Assembly (NCBI GenBank): GCA_020466095.1 | Contig: CM035807.1 | Coordinates: 20,688,485 to 20,752,484, forward strand | DNA: 64,000 nt | Origin: Chlorops oryzae | Taxonomy: Eukaryota > Arthropoda > Insecta > Diptera > Chloropidae | Reading direction: 5' to 3' | Shown here: positions 10,791 through 23,046 of the stretch, in pieces | Layout of the letters: each line of letters starts with the position of its first letter | Numbering within the stretch: the first letter of the stretch is position 1 | Notes under the pieces: generated by a model | Database searches by the model: none | Told to the model about the DNA's origin: nothing | The model's input: the letters and a program-made list of their open reading frames with translations, nothing else | Made by a program: the position numbers and the translations under genes

Positions 10791-12524
10791 AAGTTAGATA
10801 CGTGCACACAACTCTTTAAAGCCTTGCTTAAGATGTCCATTAATTCAAATACGTTGAAGAATGAACTATTCTTCATATTTATAAGCATACCTTTAGGTAT
10901 GTTGTAAGTTTCCCAAGAATATATATACATGTTTGTGGCAACCTTTACCACTTACCTGGATCGATGAAAATTAACATGGCGATGTCATTGAAAATTCGTT
11001 CGTTACCTATTTCGCTTACCATTTAGTTGAAGAACTCTAATATCACAGTGTATTCGAAGAATTCTTCGTTGTTCGCTACGCCACACAGAGATTCAATTCA
11101 TCATGCTTATTTAGACGTAAATCTCCTTTATTAAGATGACATTTTTCGTTCTGTATGCATTACTTTTTTCGTCAAAGCAGCTTCGATGCTCATTTCTTCG
11201 ATGACTTCTTTCAAGAATAAGGTAATGGAATAACAAATATCCCACTGGGTAGTAGGCGATGCAGAGAGAAAACATTATTTTCTTAATTTATTGAAATTTG
11301 AGAATAAGGGATTCGATTTGAGACAGGGAAGCTGAATATTGGGAACATGGATATAACACCTTATATTTGAAATACAAAAATAGAGACTTAAAGAGATCCT
11401 TTTATCTTACTTATATTGTTTTAATTTAAAGGAACGAGGTCATTACAGTGGCGATCGTGACAGGACACGATCCTGTAAACTTCGGATTCGAACAAGGTCA
11501 TTGTTTATCATTTTGGTTTAATTTCAATTATCTTTATAAAACTAATATTTGTCTGATCTGGAGAAAACTTGTTTGTTTAGAGGCTTCTGATTGAACTTTC
11601 GGTAACGTTCTCAATATTCTTCCGCATGCAATATACAGAAAGGACGTAAAAAGCCTCTTTTGATTTTTTATCTTTCATTTATTATTTTCTAATCTTTTTG
11701 TCATCGTGCAGCTAAATCTAGAAACAAATTAAAAGTAAAAAATAAATACAATTTTCAGTGGGAGTTCACTCAAGTTACCATAAAATGTAAAACGGAAGCA
11801 GCCATCAACATCAAATTTTCCGTTTCCTCCAACGCCGGACATGTTATGAAAGTTTCCAATTGAATTTTCCGCCCTTTCGATGTTCTTCGCAGAAAAGAAA
11901 CAATGAATAAAAAAAAAAACAAAACAAGAAAAGAAACAACCAAGAAACTCTCTACCAAAAGAGGCCAAATCAAGATCTTTCATGCGTACTCCTGCGTCTA
12001 TCCTGTGTCATTTGCTTATAAATGTACATTGACAGGCGCAAAGTTTTTTGCCACACTCGAGCAAAAGAGCTCATCGAAAGGGACAAAGTTTTGACATTAC
12101 TTTTCAGTTAAGCGACGTTTTATATTCTTATGCTAGATACGTAACGTCGTAAGGAAGTTAAGTTACTTTAGGAACTCTTTAGAGAGATAATTATCTTTGA
12201 AACTATTTTTTAGTGAGAGTTCTAGATTCTAATGTCATGGGGTCTTGACCATTAAGATAACTTTCAAAACCTTTTCGCATTCGAATTAAACAGAAGAGAT
12301 CAAAAATAATTCATTAAGTTTAGTCAATATTTTATTGAATAAAATTAAAATTATAAAATAAGAATAGGATAACATAGGATATTAAAATTCAGTACCAAAA
12401 AGCCAGCCAATAAATATTCACAATAATTTTCATATTGAGGATCTGTTCAGTCTTGAAAATAATAGCATAGTTATTCATATTCAGGACATGTTTTTGGAGG
12501 ACCAAAAATTTTCCCAGTTCAGAG
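10791..12524. other. Spacer between the inverted arms
   Basis: AT-rich, with no transposase-like or other recognisable ORF. The two minus-strand frames near 11729-11983 are Phe/Ser-rich and not convincing. Confidence 0.4.
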
Positions 12525-12895
12525 TCGGCATGGCGCTTCAAAAAACTCGTTTTTCGGAGTGCAAATGCTCCAAAATCGCTCCAACAGAAGCTCTAATGGG
12601 CGTCTTTTTCGGGAGAAAAGAGTGCGGCGGATAACATGGAAAAATTGCACCTCTCGTAATATAAAAATTTATCTTTCATGATTGCTAGAATGCTCCTTAA
12701 GAGTCTGTTTGGACTCTCTTTCGGATATATTTTTTTTTTAAGTGACTCGTTTGGTCTCGATACATGCTCCTAGACGTTCTTTTTGATGCCTTGGCAAAAT
12801 CACTGCTTCGAAGAGCTCCTTTAGGAGTCCTTTTACACTCCTATTCGGAGTACTCCGAAAACACTTCGAAAGGATGCTATTAACTACTTTAAAAG
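12525..12895 (-). repeat. Right arm of the long inverted repeat pair
   Basis: Reverse complement of 10355-10790, with GGAGC/GCTCC-rich words throughout. Together the arms span 2.54 kb. Confidence 0.75.
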
Positions 12896-12975
12896 AGGCT
12901 TTCCTAAAATAAAAAAGTTCATAACTTTGTGTGCAGAATTTATATATAACCTATTCTACTCCTTATAGTTATAAG

Positions 12976-13339
12976 CAGGGCACGGATTTTGTTGACTTTT
13001 ATAAATTTAAAGCATACTTTATGGGGCAAAAATATTTCTTACTACCATTTTGAAGATAAGTTTATCGAATTTAAACTTTAAACCACTTTTCTTACTTCAA
13101 ATAAATTCATATTAACGATAAAAATCGATCTGAATCTTAACTTTAGGTCTGTTCCCGTACTCCACGAAACTGCCCAAAAATGCCCATTTTTTTGAAAACT
13201 GTATGAAAATTTGGCAAAGTTGGGCAGTTTTGGGCTGTTCCGTGCAGTACGGGAACAGACCTTTTATGTGAGTTGAACAAAATTTGTACTCCATAAAGTA
13301 TGCTTTAAATTTACAAAAGTCAACAAAATGCGAGCCCTG
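12976..13339. mobile_element. hAT-like MITE, family A copy 2 (with nested insertion)
   Basis: The ends are CAGGGCACGGATTTTGTTG and CAACAAAATGCGAGCCCTG, flanked by an exact 8-bp TSD GTTATAAG (12968-12975 and 13340-13347). It is the best-preserved copy at its termini. The interior is interrupted by a 118-bp insertion at 13145-13262. Confidence 0.93.
13145..13262. mobile_element. 118-bp nested MITE
   Basis: The TIRs are AGGTCTGTTCCCGTACT...AGTACGGGAACAGACCT, and inner GGGCAGTTT/AACTGCCC words are also inverted. The uninterrupted order AACTTTATGTGAG in the other family A copies shows the empty site, so a TTT (or TTTA) target duplication flanks the insertion. Confidence 0.88.
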
Positions 13340-13347
13340 GTTATAAG

Positions 13348-14667
13348 CAGGTCAACTAAAAATATTTAAATTGAGCCCTAAAAGTATGCACGCCAATATT
13401 TGGAATACATTTGTTCCTTCGATTCTAGTTCATTTTCTTAAAAATACCCTCATTTTTGAACTTCCTCAAAAGGTTGTTGTGTGTAAATGGATCATGTAAA
13501 AATTGGAGCTAAGCTTCGCGGGTAAAAAATTATTGAATCATGTTATTTAAAAAAAAAAATGCAACTTCAATTGATCAAGTCATTACGGTAAAAGACCTCT
13601 CGACTTCACTTTACTAGATTGCACCTAACACTAAAAAAAAAAATTGAAAAATGTTCCTTCAACAAATAAAAAAAAAAAATAAAAAACCGCCAACACAACA
13701 GCTTCGCGTGTATGTGAAACCTCACGCCATTTCACCTCGAATTCATAAATGTCAGCAAAACTGAGATAAGCCATTGCTGCTTATAAAAGCCAATGTCCAC
13801 AAACCGAATGGAATGAGACGCAACCAGAAATGAAAGATACTTAAATCCACTCAGCTAAATTTAATACGAAATGGCGAAAAGCTAGCAACCTTAAGAGTCG
13901 CAGGAGCAGATTAAGAACGAGAAGAAGAAGGCGAATAAGCACAAGACACTGATATAAGTGGCATTATGAAAGTATCTTTTTACTTAGTTTTGAAAAGGAC
14001 TCAAGACGATGCTGCTCCCGCTACTGCTCTTGCTCTTGCCTCCTATTGAAGTACTCACGAGCGCAATTCCATTTACTGTTTGGTTCATAATTTGTTAAAA
14101 GTTATCATGACAGCCAACGTAATGGTGGTTTTTCTCAATAAAAGCTAGAAAAACCGAACCGAATGCCATTTCTTGCAAGGCTCCAGCGAGAAAGTAGTGA
14201 CTCCGTTTTTAAAGAAAAAAAAAAAACGTATGTATGTGTATATTTTAAAATGGGAAATAAGGGATTTTTGCTCCTTCAGACAGCAGCATTTGCAGTTACT
14301 TATGTCATGAAATGACCCTCTAGCGTGAACTACGTGATTTAATACGTTTTGCAGTTATTATGAAAATGTACGTACATACATCCATGCATAAGTATGTATA
14401 TGTGCGAATCTATATTAAATAGCATGGAGAAAGTACTTTTTCCAGCAATCTTTGATAAATGGAATAGCAAATTGATGCCTTGGGGGAAAATTCATGAAAA
14501 TTATGTAATCTTAAATGCCTTTGGAAAAAAGTTAAGGTGTTCTATTCCTATTCCGACAGAAGGGGTCATTTTTCATTTGCTACGATTTTTTTTCTTTTAG
14601 GAAGGATATCTATCAAAAAAGTAACAAATTTTCTTGACTTTTAGTTTAAAGAAAGCACTTCCAGTTC
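13348..14667. other. Intergenic, nothing recognised
   Basis: One dispersed-motif copy (CCCTAAAAGTATGC) at 13376-13389 and several poly(A) runs. No supported gene. Confidence 0.45.
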
Positions 14668-14668
14668 T

Positions 14669-15518
14669 TGCTCTCTCTCGCTCTCTCTCGTTTTCTTTCT
14701 CTTTCTGGCTCTCTCTCTGACTCTCCTCTCGCTCTCTCACGTTCTCTTTCTCTATCTGGCTCTCTCTCTGGCTCTCTCTCTCTCTGGCTCTCTCTCTGGC
14801 TCTCTCTCTGGCTCTCTCTCTGGCTCTCTCTCTGGCTCTCTCTCTGGCTCTCTCTCTGGCTCTCTCTCTGGCTCTCTCTCTGGCTCTCTCTCTGGCTCTC
14901 TCTCTGGCTCTCTCTCTGGCTCTCTCTCTGGCTCTCTCTCTGGCTCTCTCTCTGGCTCTCTCTCTGGCTCTCTCTCTGGCTCTCTCTCTGGCTCTCTCTC
15001 TGGCTCTCTCTCTGGCTCTCTCTCTGGCTCTCTCTCTGGCTCTCTCTCTGGCTCTCTCTCTGGCTCTCTCTCTGGCTCTCTCTCTGGCTCTCTCTCTGGC
15101 TCTCTCTCTGGCTCTCTCTCTGGCTCTCTCTCTGGCTCTCTCTCTGGCTCTCTCTCTGGCTCTCTCTCTGGCTCTCTCTCTCTGGCTCTCTCTCTGGCTC
15201 TCTCTCTGGCTCTCTCTCTGGCTCTCTCTCTGGCTCTCTCTCTGGCTCTCTCTCTGGCTCTCTCTCTGGCTCTCTCTCTGGCTCTCTCTCTGGCTCTCTC
15301 TCGCTCTCTCTCTGGCTCTCTCTCTGGCTCTCTCTCTGGCTCTCTCTCTGGCTCTCTCTTGCTCTCTCTCTGACTCTCTCTCTGGCTCTCTCTCTGACTC
15401 TCTCTCCGGTTCTCTCTCTGGCTTCTCTCTCTGGCTCTCTCTCTCTGGCTCTCTCTCTGGCTCTCTCTCTCTCTGGCTCTCTCTCCCGCTTTCTTGCGCT
15501 CTCTCTCGATCTCTCTCC
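14669..15518. repeat. 10-bp minisatellite (GGCTCTCTCT)n, about 850 bp
   Basis: From about 14757 to 15490 the unit GGCTCTCTCT repeats almost perfectly, flanked by degenerate CTCTCTCG/CTCTCTGA units. One CT insertion (15177-15182) and several point variants shift the phase. Long frames on both strands (repeating SLWL or SQRE) are by-products of the period and are not genes. Confidence 0.97.
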
Positions 15519-16194
15519 TATGTATATCACAGTTTTTCAGATTTGAAGCAATATTTCTGCTGGTTTTGATTGGCTGATAAAGGGATCAAAATAGCCAATT
15601 AAGCCCAAAAACTAGAGAAAATAAACCCAGGATATGTTGCCTTCCGAAACAAAATTCAAATCAAGTTCTTCTGTTTTTGTGCAGCAAAATGTCCGGAAAA
15701 AATCTTTATTCCTCTAAATTGAGCTGCCTCACACGAGTTCAACGTTCCATTTCACCCACCAAAAAAGGCATTTCACATCAAAACCAATAATTTGGTTCAG
15801 TTCGAATGGACGGGCTGGAGTCACTCTCTAAAAACCACTCAACACATAACGGTCCTCTAATAAGTAATTACTCCATACGGCCATCTTGAATTCATAAATT
15901 TTGTCCCAATCAACAAAGTCGACCAGATGCACTCTATAATTTGTAATTACGCACTAATGCTGAATTTGTCAGACAATTTCAGGTCGTGGATATCATGTGT
16001 GTGGAGTACAAATGTCCCAAATAGGAAGCTCAAACGTGCCTCACGGGTATAAAGCGGCTGGCAAAAATTAATGGTTGCTGCACTGAACAAAACAAGTAAA
16101 GGATTTAAAAGGACATGTGAATATTTATAGGAAAACATTTTTGGTGATAAGCTCAAGTTTTAGATAGACAGCTCTAGACTCGATTCTTTTCTAT
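15519..16194. other. Intergenic, nothing recognised
   Basis: No supported ORF or repeat boundary in this stretch. Confidence 0.4.
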
Positions 16195-16425
16195 TATGAT
16201 TTAAGGTCCAGGTTCCAGGGGGGTCCGAGGTTCGATTCCGGGCAAAGGCGAAACGGAATGTAATGTTCCAAGCCTAGCACTGGTTTTTATAAAAATCGCA
16301 TGTTAGGGGCACACTACATAATAAAACATACACTCACACAAACACAAGAAAACCTCCTTGGTATCACAATGGGCCGATTAATGGCCTAAGTGGCATCCAC
16401 TTCAACCTAAGGAGGATAAGATTTT
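16195..16425 (+). mobile_element. tRNA-headed SINE-like element
   Basis: A perfect RNA polymerase III B-box, GGTTCGATTCC, lies at 16229-16239. The A-box region upstream is weak. The body runs through TAGCACTGG and ends near CTTCAACCTAAGGAGG, sharing the CAACCTAA word with the 3' ends of the local LINE family. The boundaries are approximate and no TSD was found. Confidence 0.55.
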
Positions 16426-19359
16426 CCAATTTCAAGGCAGCAATTAAAAAGCTTAGAAAGAAATTGAATGAAAGAAACATATTTTTTAAGTGAAACCATG
16501 GACTCACTCCTCATGTATATCCCTCCGAAATGTTTAATATTTTTTTTCGGTGTACTTTTCACAGTAACAAGTGATGCAACAAAATGGAAGAAACATTCGT
16601 TAGTGTGCAATATAGAACAATTTGCGAAAGCTAAAAAAAAGGAAACATGAAAGGACATCATCAGCATCATCAAAAAAAGGAGATACACAAGCTGCCTTGC
16701 CGCACAAACAACAAATTACCGAAAAACAAAAAAAGGGGGAAAACACCGAAAAACAAGACAGGGAGAAGCAACAACTCTGTTTAATAGAGATCCTTTCAGA
16801 CTCAAAATGGCGTTTACAAAACGGACTGTTGAAATTGTGAATTTACGATATGTTGAGTGTCATAAATTAGCTCGAATAGTGTGCTCAGCGGAACAACACC
16901 ACAAAAAGGACGAAACGCTGCGAATGAAAATTTAAAAATGCTTTAAACGGCTTAAAGACGATGGTGTCTATAAAATGAATGTTTAATATTCTATTTGCAA
17001 CAGTTTTTTCCTAGATTTTATCGTTTTTGAATATTTTATTTGAAGCACTTTTTTTGTCACCGAAATTCGTTTTTCGAACAAGCGAGCTGACATGACAAAT
17101 CAACGAAATTAATCTCGATATGTCAGCCATTTTGAGTGTCCTATTTTGGTTTTGCAAATAATCTTTATTTTGTAGCAACTATTGTGACCAGGCCTGTAGA
17201 GCTGGGAGGGGTGTTAATTTCTCTCGATTGCGTACTTTGTCAAGGGGGATCAGAGCTTGTGGTTCAAAAGCCCGGATTTTTTCAAGGCAATCCTAATTTT
17301 TTTTTTAGCAGTTCTGTTCTATTTGGTCGCTGTCTAAAAGAGTCAAAGGAAAATAAACGTTCCCCTAGGACCAACTTACCCACTACGGACTCAACTGAAG
17401 CTATTAGAGATCTCTGTCACTGTGACTGGACTTAAAATTTATGCGAATTCCACCGAAATATGCTTACTGCGGACTGCGATGTTGGCGTTGTTGTTTGCTT
17501 GGCTCATAAATTACAAAACGCATCCTTTTTTTTTTTTGTGCAAGGAATTCGATTTCTACGCTGCGCTGTTTCGCTACTTTTCGTTTCGCTATCCATGTAC
17601 GCATGCATGGCTGTAGCTGTGTCTCTGACTTTGTCTTTGTATGTGTGTGCTTGTATACCCAGCCGGAAACGTTCCGGTGAAACAATCAATGATATCAGCA
17701 TGGCATAGAGCCGCGACTCCTCCTGATTATACACATATTTTCTAAAATTTACACACAAGTGGCATTGGCCGTCATAAGAATACATGTCACAAATTGGTCA
17801 TCGAATTTAGAGTAGATCTACTCCATCGTATCGATAGCTCTGTCAATGACAACGCCATTGGAGTTGCGATGAATAACATTTCCTCTCGATGACATTGCCA
17901 TTGAAATTGTGATAAAAAGCACCTTCTCTCGATGAGAAGTACTCAAATTTTCCCCTTGATATCCTTGGTGAAAAAATTAATGAATTGATCCTTTATGAGA
18001 AAATTTCCGGCTGGGATAAATAAGAACTCGACAATTTATTGCTGTGAATTGTTGATTGAAGCAGTAAATGCAATTTGGCAATTTATGACTTATCTTCTCG
18101 ATTCTCCAAAATACTCGAATATGCCCGCAGTATCAATACACGATGACCTCTGCGCCCGGTAGTTCAGTGAGCAGCAGATGTCCTCTTCGGAAAATGCATT
18201 CCAAATTTAATGAATGCAAGCTTCGGATATATGCTGAATTTCGTTGAGTATAGATACTTTATCATGCGTTCAAAAATATGAATATACATATATTTGAACA
18301 TAAATAATACAATATTAAATTCGTTGATCCCAGTTGGAATCGTATAATGACGTCAGTGCTCCTTATTCAAAATATCATTCCACTCATACGCATTATTATC
18401 TCCAACGCAGATGTTTCCATAAGGAATATAAAGAAAAAAAAAAAGGAAAATAAATGTTTTCATAAATTTTATTCTCTCAAGTCGATGATTTCGAAACCGA
18501 ATGACCACTTCATTCCTCTAGCGTTCAACGGACCATGGTTAATGATGATTGGATTTTCGTTCATATTTAATGCTCATAATAGAGTAAAAAAGGGGGGAAA
18601 AAAAGAATTGTTTGCGCTACAACGGTCGGTGGACATAATCAACTGATTATGATGTAAATCGTACTTTATTCTCATAAAAATTCATTGCGAGTTATATAAA
18701 TACAAAAAAAAAAAAAAAACAAAACGAAAGCCCCCACTTATTCATCAATAGACATGAACATGTAAATACATACATATGTGAATATATATGGAGCATAAGC
18801 AATAGAGGAATTCAAAGCAATGACTCGTGAAGAGATTATGGCAAGGATGATGTGGCTTAAGAGGAAGAAAAATATGAATAAATTGTCTCATTTGACAGTA
18901 AATTAAGTTATAAAAACGATCGTCGGAAGGACATAGTAAATAGTTATGAACGCTGAATAAAGAACGAGAAAACGATGGACCACTGGATATATCTTTTGTA
19001 TGGTAATAAAGCTAATAGATGAAGCCTCCTTTGGACGCCTTCATTGATGGAGCTACTTATGGGAATGTCCATGATTTCTGATACGCGTATTGCGTAGATT
19101 CGATAGGCATTTGAGAATATATCGAAGTTATCATTTATGAGATATTATTGTGACAGACTCTCGTAAAAATTATAATTAATCAATTCATATTTAATGTCCT
19201 TAAATTAATAGTAACAGTTCGATTTAAAGACACACCAGCTTTTGACACATTTTGATGAAGAAATCGCATAAGAATTCCGTTAAAGTAAACAACACTCAGC
19301 TTGAAAGCAATTCAAGGCATCCTCGATTATTAGCAAACATTTTAAATTATGTCAAATGA
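16426..19359. other. Intergenic; one weak tandem duplication
   Basis: No supported gene. Around 17846-17945 two related pieces of about 50 bp (TCTCGATGACATTGCCATTG and its variant) form a short degenerate tandem repeat. ORFs at 17136-17708 are not conserved-looking. Confidence 0.4.
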
Positions 19360-19362
19360 TAA

Positions 19363-20307
19363 CACTAGTTTACAAATAATAATTTTTGGCGTGTTCAGGA
19401 GATCTCAATGCACTTTTCCCATAGAATTTGGCCTTCTAAACACGAAAATAATATTTTTCATGGAAGCGTTTATTTTATATTAATTTTTAAAAAAAGAAAT
19501 TTTTTTTCCGGAGATATTTTAGATTTTTTGAGCAGAACTCGGCCATGCATCGACCAATTCAAATAAAGTACCACTCAAACTGAAGCAAACTAACGCCTCT
19601 AAGACTCTTTCCTACATAGTTTTAAGATTGGTAAGGAAACTAAGATTCTGTAGACCTATAAACCTAAAATATGAATAAATGGCGAAGTTATAACTTTATA
19701 AGTGAGGGGATAAAGCCAATATAAGCAACGAAAATAAAAAATTTAAACCGTAACGCAAAAATACATTGCATACTTTAAGGCTAAATTTGTCATTCTCATT
19801 GCTTATATTGGCTTTATCCCCTCACTTATAAAGTTATAACTTCGCCATTTATTCATAGATTTTAAAAACTAATATACTGTTTTGTTGGGTAAGGATCAAC
19901 CTTTAAATCAAAAATATAAAAAAAATAGTCTTTTTGGAATCTATTTTTTAGATGCCGATAAATGAAAAAGAAACATGTATTTTTGCTACAAAAATATTTT
20001 TTTTTAGGTTTATAGGTCTACAGAATCTTAGTTTCCTTACCAATCTTAAAACTATGTAGGAAAGAGTCTAAGAGGCGTTAGTTTTCTTTAGTTTGAGTGG
20101 TACTTTATTTGAATTGGTCGATGCATGGCCGAGTTCTGCTCAAAAAATCTATAATATCTCCGAATAAAAAATTTCTTTTTTAAAAAATTAATATAAAATA
20201 AACGCTTCCATGAAAAATTTTTTAAATATTATTTTTGTGTTTAGAAGGCCAAAGTCTATGGGAAAAGTGCATTGAGATCTCCTGAACAAAATGGCTGTAA
20301 ACTAGTG
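19363..20307. mobile_element. 945-bp palindromic Harbinger-like MITE
   Basis: The ends are CACTAGTTTACA and TGTAAACTAGTG, flanked by TAA on both sides (19360-19362 and 20308-20310). A 3-bp TWA target duplication is the PIF/Harbinger habit. Nearly the whole element is inverted. The outer arms are about 19395-19660 and 20010-20290, and an inner pair 19667-19735/19795-19860 is almost perfect. There is no coding capacity. Confidence 0.85.
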
Positions 20308-20310
20308 TAA

Positions 20311-21591
20311 TTGAATGTGGCGATAATGACAGGAGGAATTATATACTTAGATACTTAAAACACCCAATGGTATACACTGGAATATTTTGACTTTGTATAA
20401 TTGCCAACTAAGATAAATTAAAGCTTGAGCTATATTCTCACAACTCTCAAAACGTCCTTCCAAAGGATGTTTGAAGAAGGAACACATTTTTGAATGAAAA
20501 CAATATCGTGAATATTCCAAACATTTTTATGCATACTTTTTGGTGCTGAATGAAGAATATTCCCCGTTGCTCTTGCAATGATTCTAGCAATCAAAAATCT
20601 TTTAATTAAGCCTCGATGTCAGGACTCTGTTGTTTTCTTGATGTCACTTCTCTTTATGCGCATCTTCAGAGGGATATTCATGGAACTTTACGAATCATAT
20701 TAAAGGTGGAACAAAGCTGGAACTTTTTTCTAAAACATATTTTTGGATGAAAGACTATCCTTATTATCCTTAGTAAAAGTTTAAACTTTTTTTTACTCGA
20801 GTGTTTTTTAGAATAAATGTGAGATTTTTCGAATTAAAATATTACTGCTTAACAACTTAAGTGGATCCAATTAAATGGCGAATACCTACAAGAATGGTAA
20901 TATGCATTCCACTAATCTTTTCCAGCTTCAATCGTCGTCTTTTCAACAACAGGGGAATTCGATGCTCTATTCCCAGATATATGAATGTATTAGAGAAAAG
21001 TGCCTTTTCAAATACTAGTAACTGTAAACCAAATAATTTTGAATATACCCTTTTGATTCCTTAATCTCTGGATCTAGTTAACCCATTGTAAGAAATATAA
21101 AAAAAAAAAATTCATTGAGGAAGTGATAATCTCCAAGAATCAAATAAATTCGAAGGCCATTAAGAAACGAAAATTCAGTGCGTTCGTCTTTAAAGCTATC
21201 TCCGAAAGCTCAAACAAAGTAAATAAGTAAGCGTATCAATTTCAAATTTTTTTTTTTTTTTTCGTTTAATGCCCGAGACCCGACCCGAGACGATAATGAC
21301 GGTATTTACCAGTTTCAATCAGCCGGAAACAAACAAATAAAATCAAGAAACTACAGTAAAATCAGAGAGACATCAGTGCTAGCAATCATGAAAATTGGAC
21401 ACAACAGAAATCAATTTACTCAAAATACGAAAAGAAGAGGCGGCGACGGCCATCGGGGGGGACGCACAAATAGCAAAAGGCAAAGCAATAAACTTTGCAA
21501 AAAGGCATCATATTAAAAGTTGAACGAATAAAAGCCAAAAAAAAAAAATAAAAAAATTAAAGGAAAGAAGAGAACATCCCGAGTAACTTAC
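20311..21591. other. Intergenic, one dispersed-motif copy
   Basis: Bases 20531-20551 carry the motif on the minus strand (GCATACTTTTTGGTGCTGAA). Nothing else is recognised. Confidence 0.4.
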
Positions 21592-21766
21592 AGAGGCAGG
21601 AACATCCGCTTCCGGTCATCTCAATCACTTCTCTTTCGAATTGTATCGCGTCAGCTAACTCGAACTCCGATCGGTCTCCCCTCGCCCAGCTAAAAAGCGG
21701 GCCATATCCTTTAATCAGCGAACATAAAAATACAACTTTAAGCAAACGGAAAGATGTAAAAGCCAT
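21592..21766 (-). CDS. Candidate first coding exon of a secreted protein
   Basis: The frame on the minus strand opens with an ATG at 21766 and reads 58 codons before an exact GTAAGT donor (plus-strand 21586-21591), leaving a phase-1 split codon. The first residues are signal-peptide-like (MAFTSFRLLKVVFLCSLIKG). They are followed by a hydrophilic, mixed-composition stretch with SEFELADAIQFEREVIEM and a Cys-rich end (GSGCSCL). This composition stands out from the Lys/Phe/Ser-rich noise elsewhere. Upstream on the same strand is pyrimidine-rich sequence. I could not find the next exon and cannot name a family. If it is real, the gene runs leftwards from here. It could still be a chance ORF. Confidence 0.35.
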
Positions 21767-22428
21767 TGCGAATGGGGTTAGAAGCGCAGAGGCAAATTAC
21801 TATAATAAAAGGAATGATGGAAGAAAGGAGAAGAAAAAATACAAATAAAAAAGAAATGGAGTTAAAAGAGATAAATAAAGAGCTAAACAAGTAAAAGGAG
21901 TCCAGGCAAAAGGGCAGTCGGCAGAGTGACGGAAACGAAGATGAATCGTATGTCCTGTGGTTAGGGCGCAATGTTACAGTCGGATTGGTTTGCCTTTAAT
22001 GTTTTTTCCTCCTCTTTTTTCGATTTTTTCCTTTTTTCGAACTAAGCTGTTGAAATACTTGCGAACAGAGAACAACGCTTAACGGGAACATAAAAATCTT
22101 GCTGCGTCTACAATTTGGATAGAAGGTTATAAGCTCATATAGATATAACTTGGAGATAGAGTAACTGATGGGAGTTGTTGTGTATGTGTGTGTGTTTTTT
22201 TTTTTTTGGAGCATATGGATTCATAGGAAGCGGATAGACGGGGAAGTCGTAAAAGAACGAATTTCAATTTACTACCAGAAAATCTTTTTGTCGCGTTTTT
22301 CATTTTTCCTTTTTTTTTTTTTTTGAAAGGGAGAACACACAGAGAGGTTTTAGGGGAAAGGATATGGTCTTGTGGCTGTGGAATGTTAAGATCTTCTTTA
22401 AAATGCATTTAAAGTTGTAGACTGAACT
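21767..22428. other. Low-complexity sequence upstream of the LINE fragment
   Basis: Purine-rich then pyrimidine-rich tracts, including T13 at 22196-22208 and a short (GT)n at 22181-22195. No gene is recognised. Confidence 0.4.
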
Positions 22429-22443
22429 TAGTAAACTAGATTC

Positions 22444-23046
22444 TCTGGCAAAAGAAGGGGTACTTCTTCCAGAATCAAGTATTACGAAAACACCGCTACC
22501 TATGATTGTTTTTAAGAACAATATAGAAGAGCAACTGCTTAATACAGCCAAGAGAAGATGGAACAGTACCAGAACCTGCAAAGAAACAAAGAGGCTCTGG
22601 CCCATCTTCAACAAAAACTACACTGACTATATTCTTACACTCTCTCGTACAGACTGCAGATCTATTTTAGGTATTATAACCAGTCACAGTCTCCTACGCG
22701 CTCATGCGCTTAAGCTGAATCTGGCAGACTCCGACAAGTATAGAAGATGCTCTGAACCTGGGACACGAGAAACAGTCGAGCACATCTTTTGCCACTGCCC
22801 AGCTTTTGCCAGAATGAGACTTCAACTGTTCGGGGAACCCTGGCTCGTCGACTCAGAGTGTATGACGGAGTATAACCTGTCTACTCTCCTTAATTTCGCG
22901 AAGAGGACTGGCATGCTGCGGTAATCGAGCATCCTCAAAACCTCTACTCAACGATACCCCGTTTCAAAAATTTACACTGGCATGGCTACGGAACCGTTGG
23001 TTCTATGTCGGGTCTCACTGACCAACCAGTTCAACCTAACCTAACG
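22444..23046 (+). mobile_element. 5'-truncated non-LTR retrotransposon (RNase H end and CCHC tail)
   Basis: The open frame to 22924 begins with SLAKEG, the usual end of a LINE RNase H domain, and continues to a C-terminal zinc-knuckle-like region (RRCSEP...ETVEHIFCHCPAF) of the I/LOA/R1-like LINE groups. About 120 bp of 3' UTR follow, ending CTGACCAACCAGTTCAACC and a short (CCTAA)n tail rather than poly(A). A 15-bp direct repeat with one mismatch (22429-22443 and 23047-23061, TAGTAAACTRGATTC) is the TSD. The reverse transcriptase and endonuclease are absent, so it is dead on arrival. Confidence 0.88.

Noticed and set aside
14646..15546. 290-codon frames on both strands (SLWL... and SQRE... 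repeats)
   Set aside because: They are produced by the 10-bp tandem repeat, whose period keeps all frames open.
16229..16239. Functional tRNA gene suggested by a perfect B-box
   Set aside because: The A-box and paired arms could not be drawn convincingly; a SINE head explains the box better.
22181..23046. Telomeric origin suggested by CCTAA repeats
   Set aside because: Only two to three units, attached to a LINE 3' end with a normal TSD.
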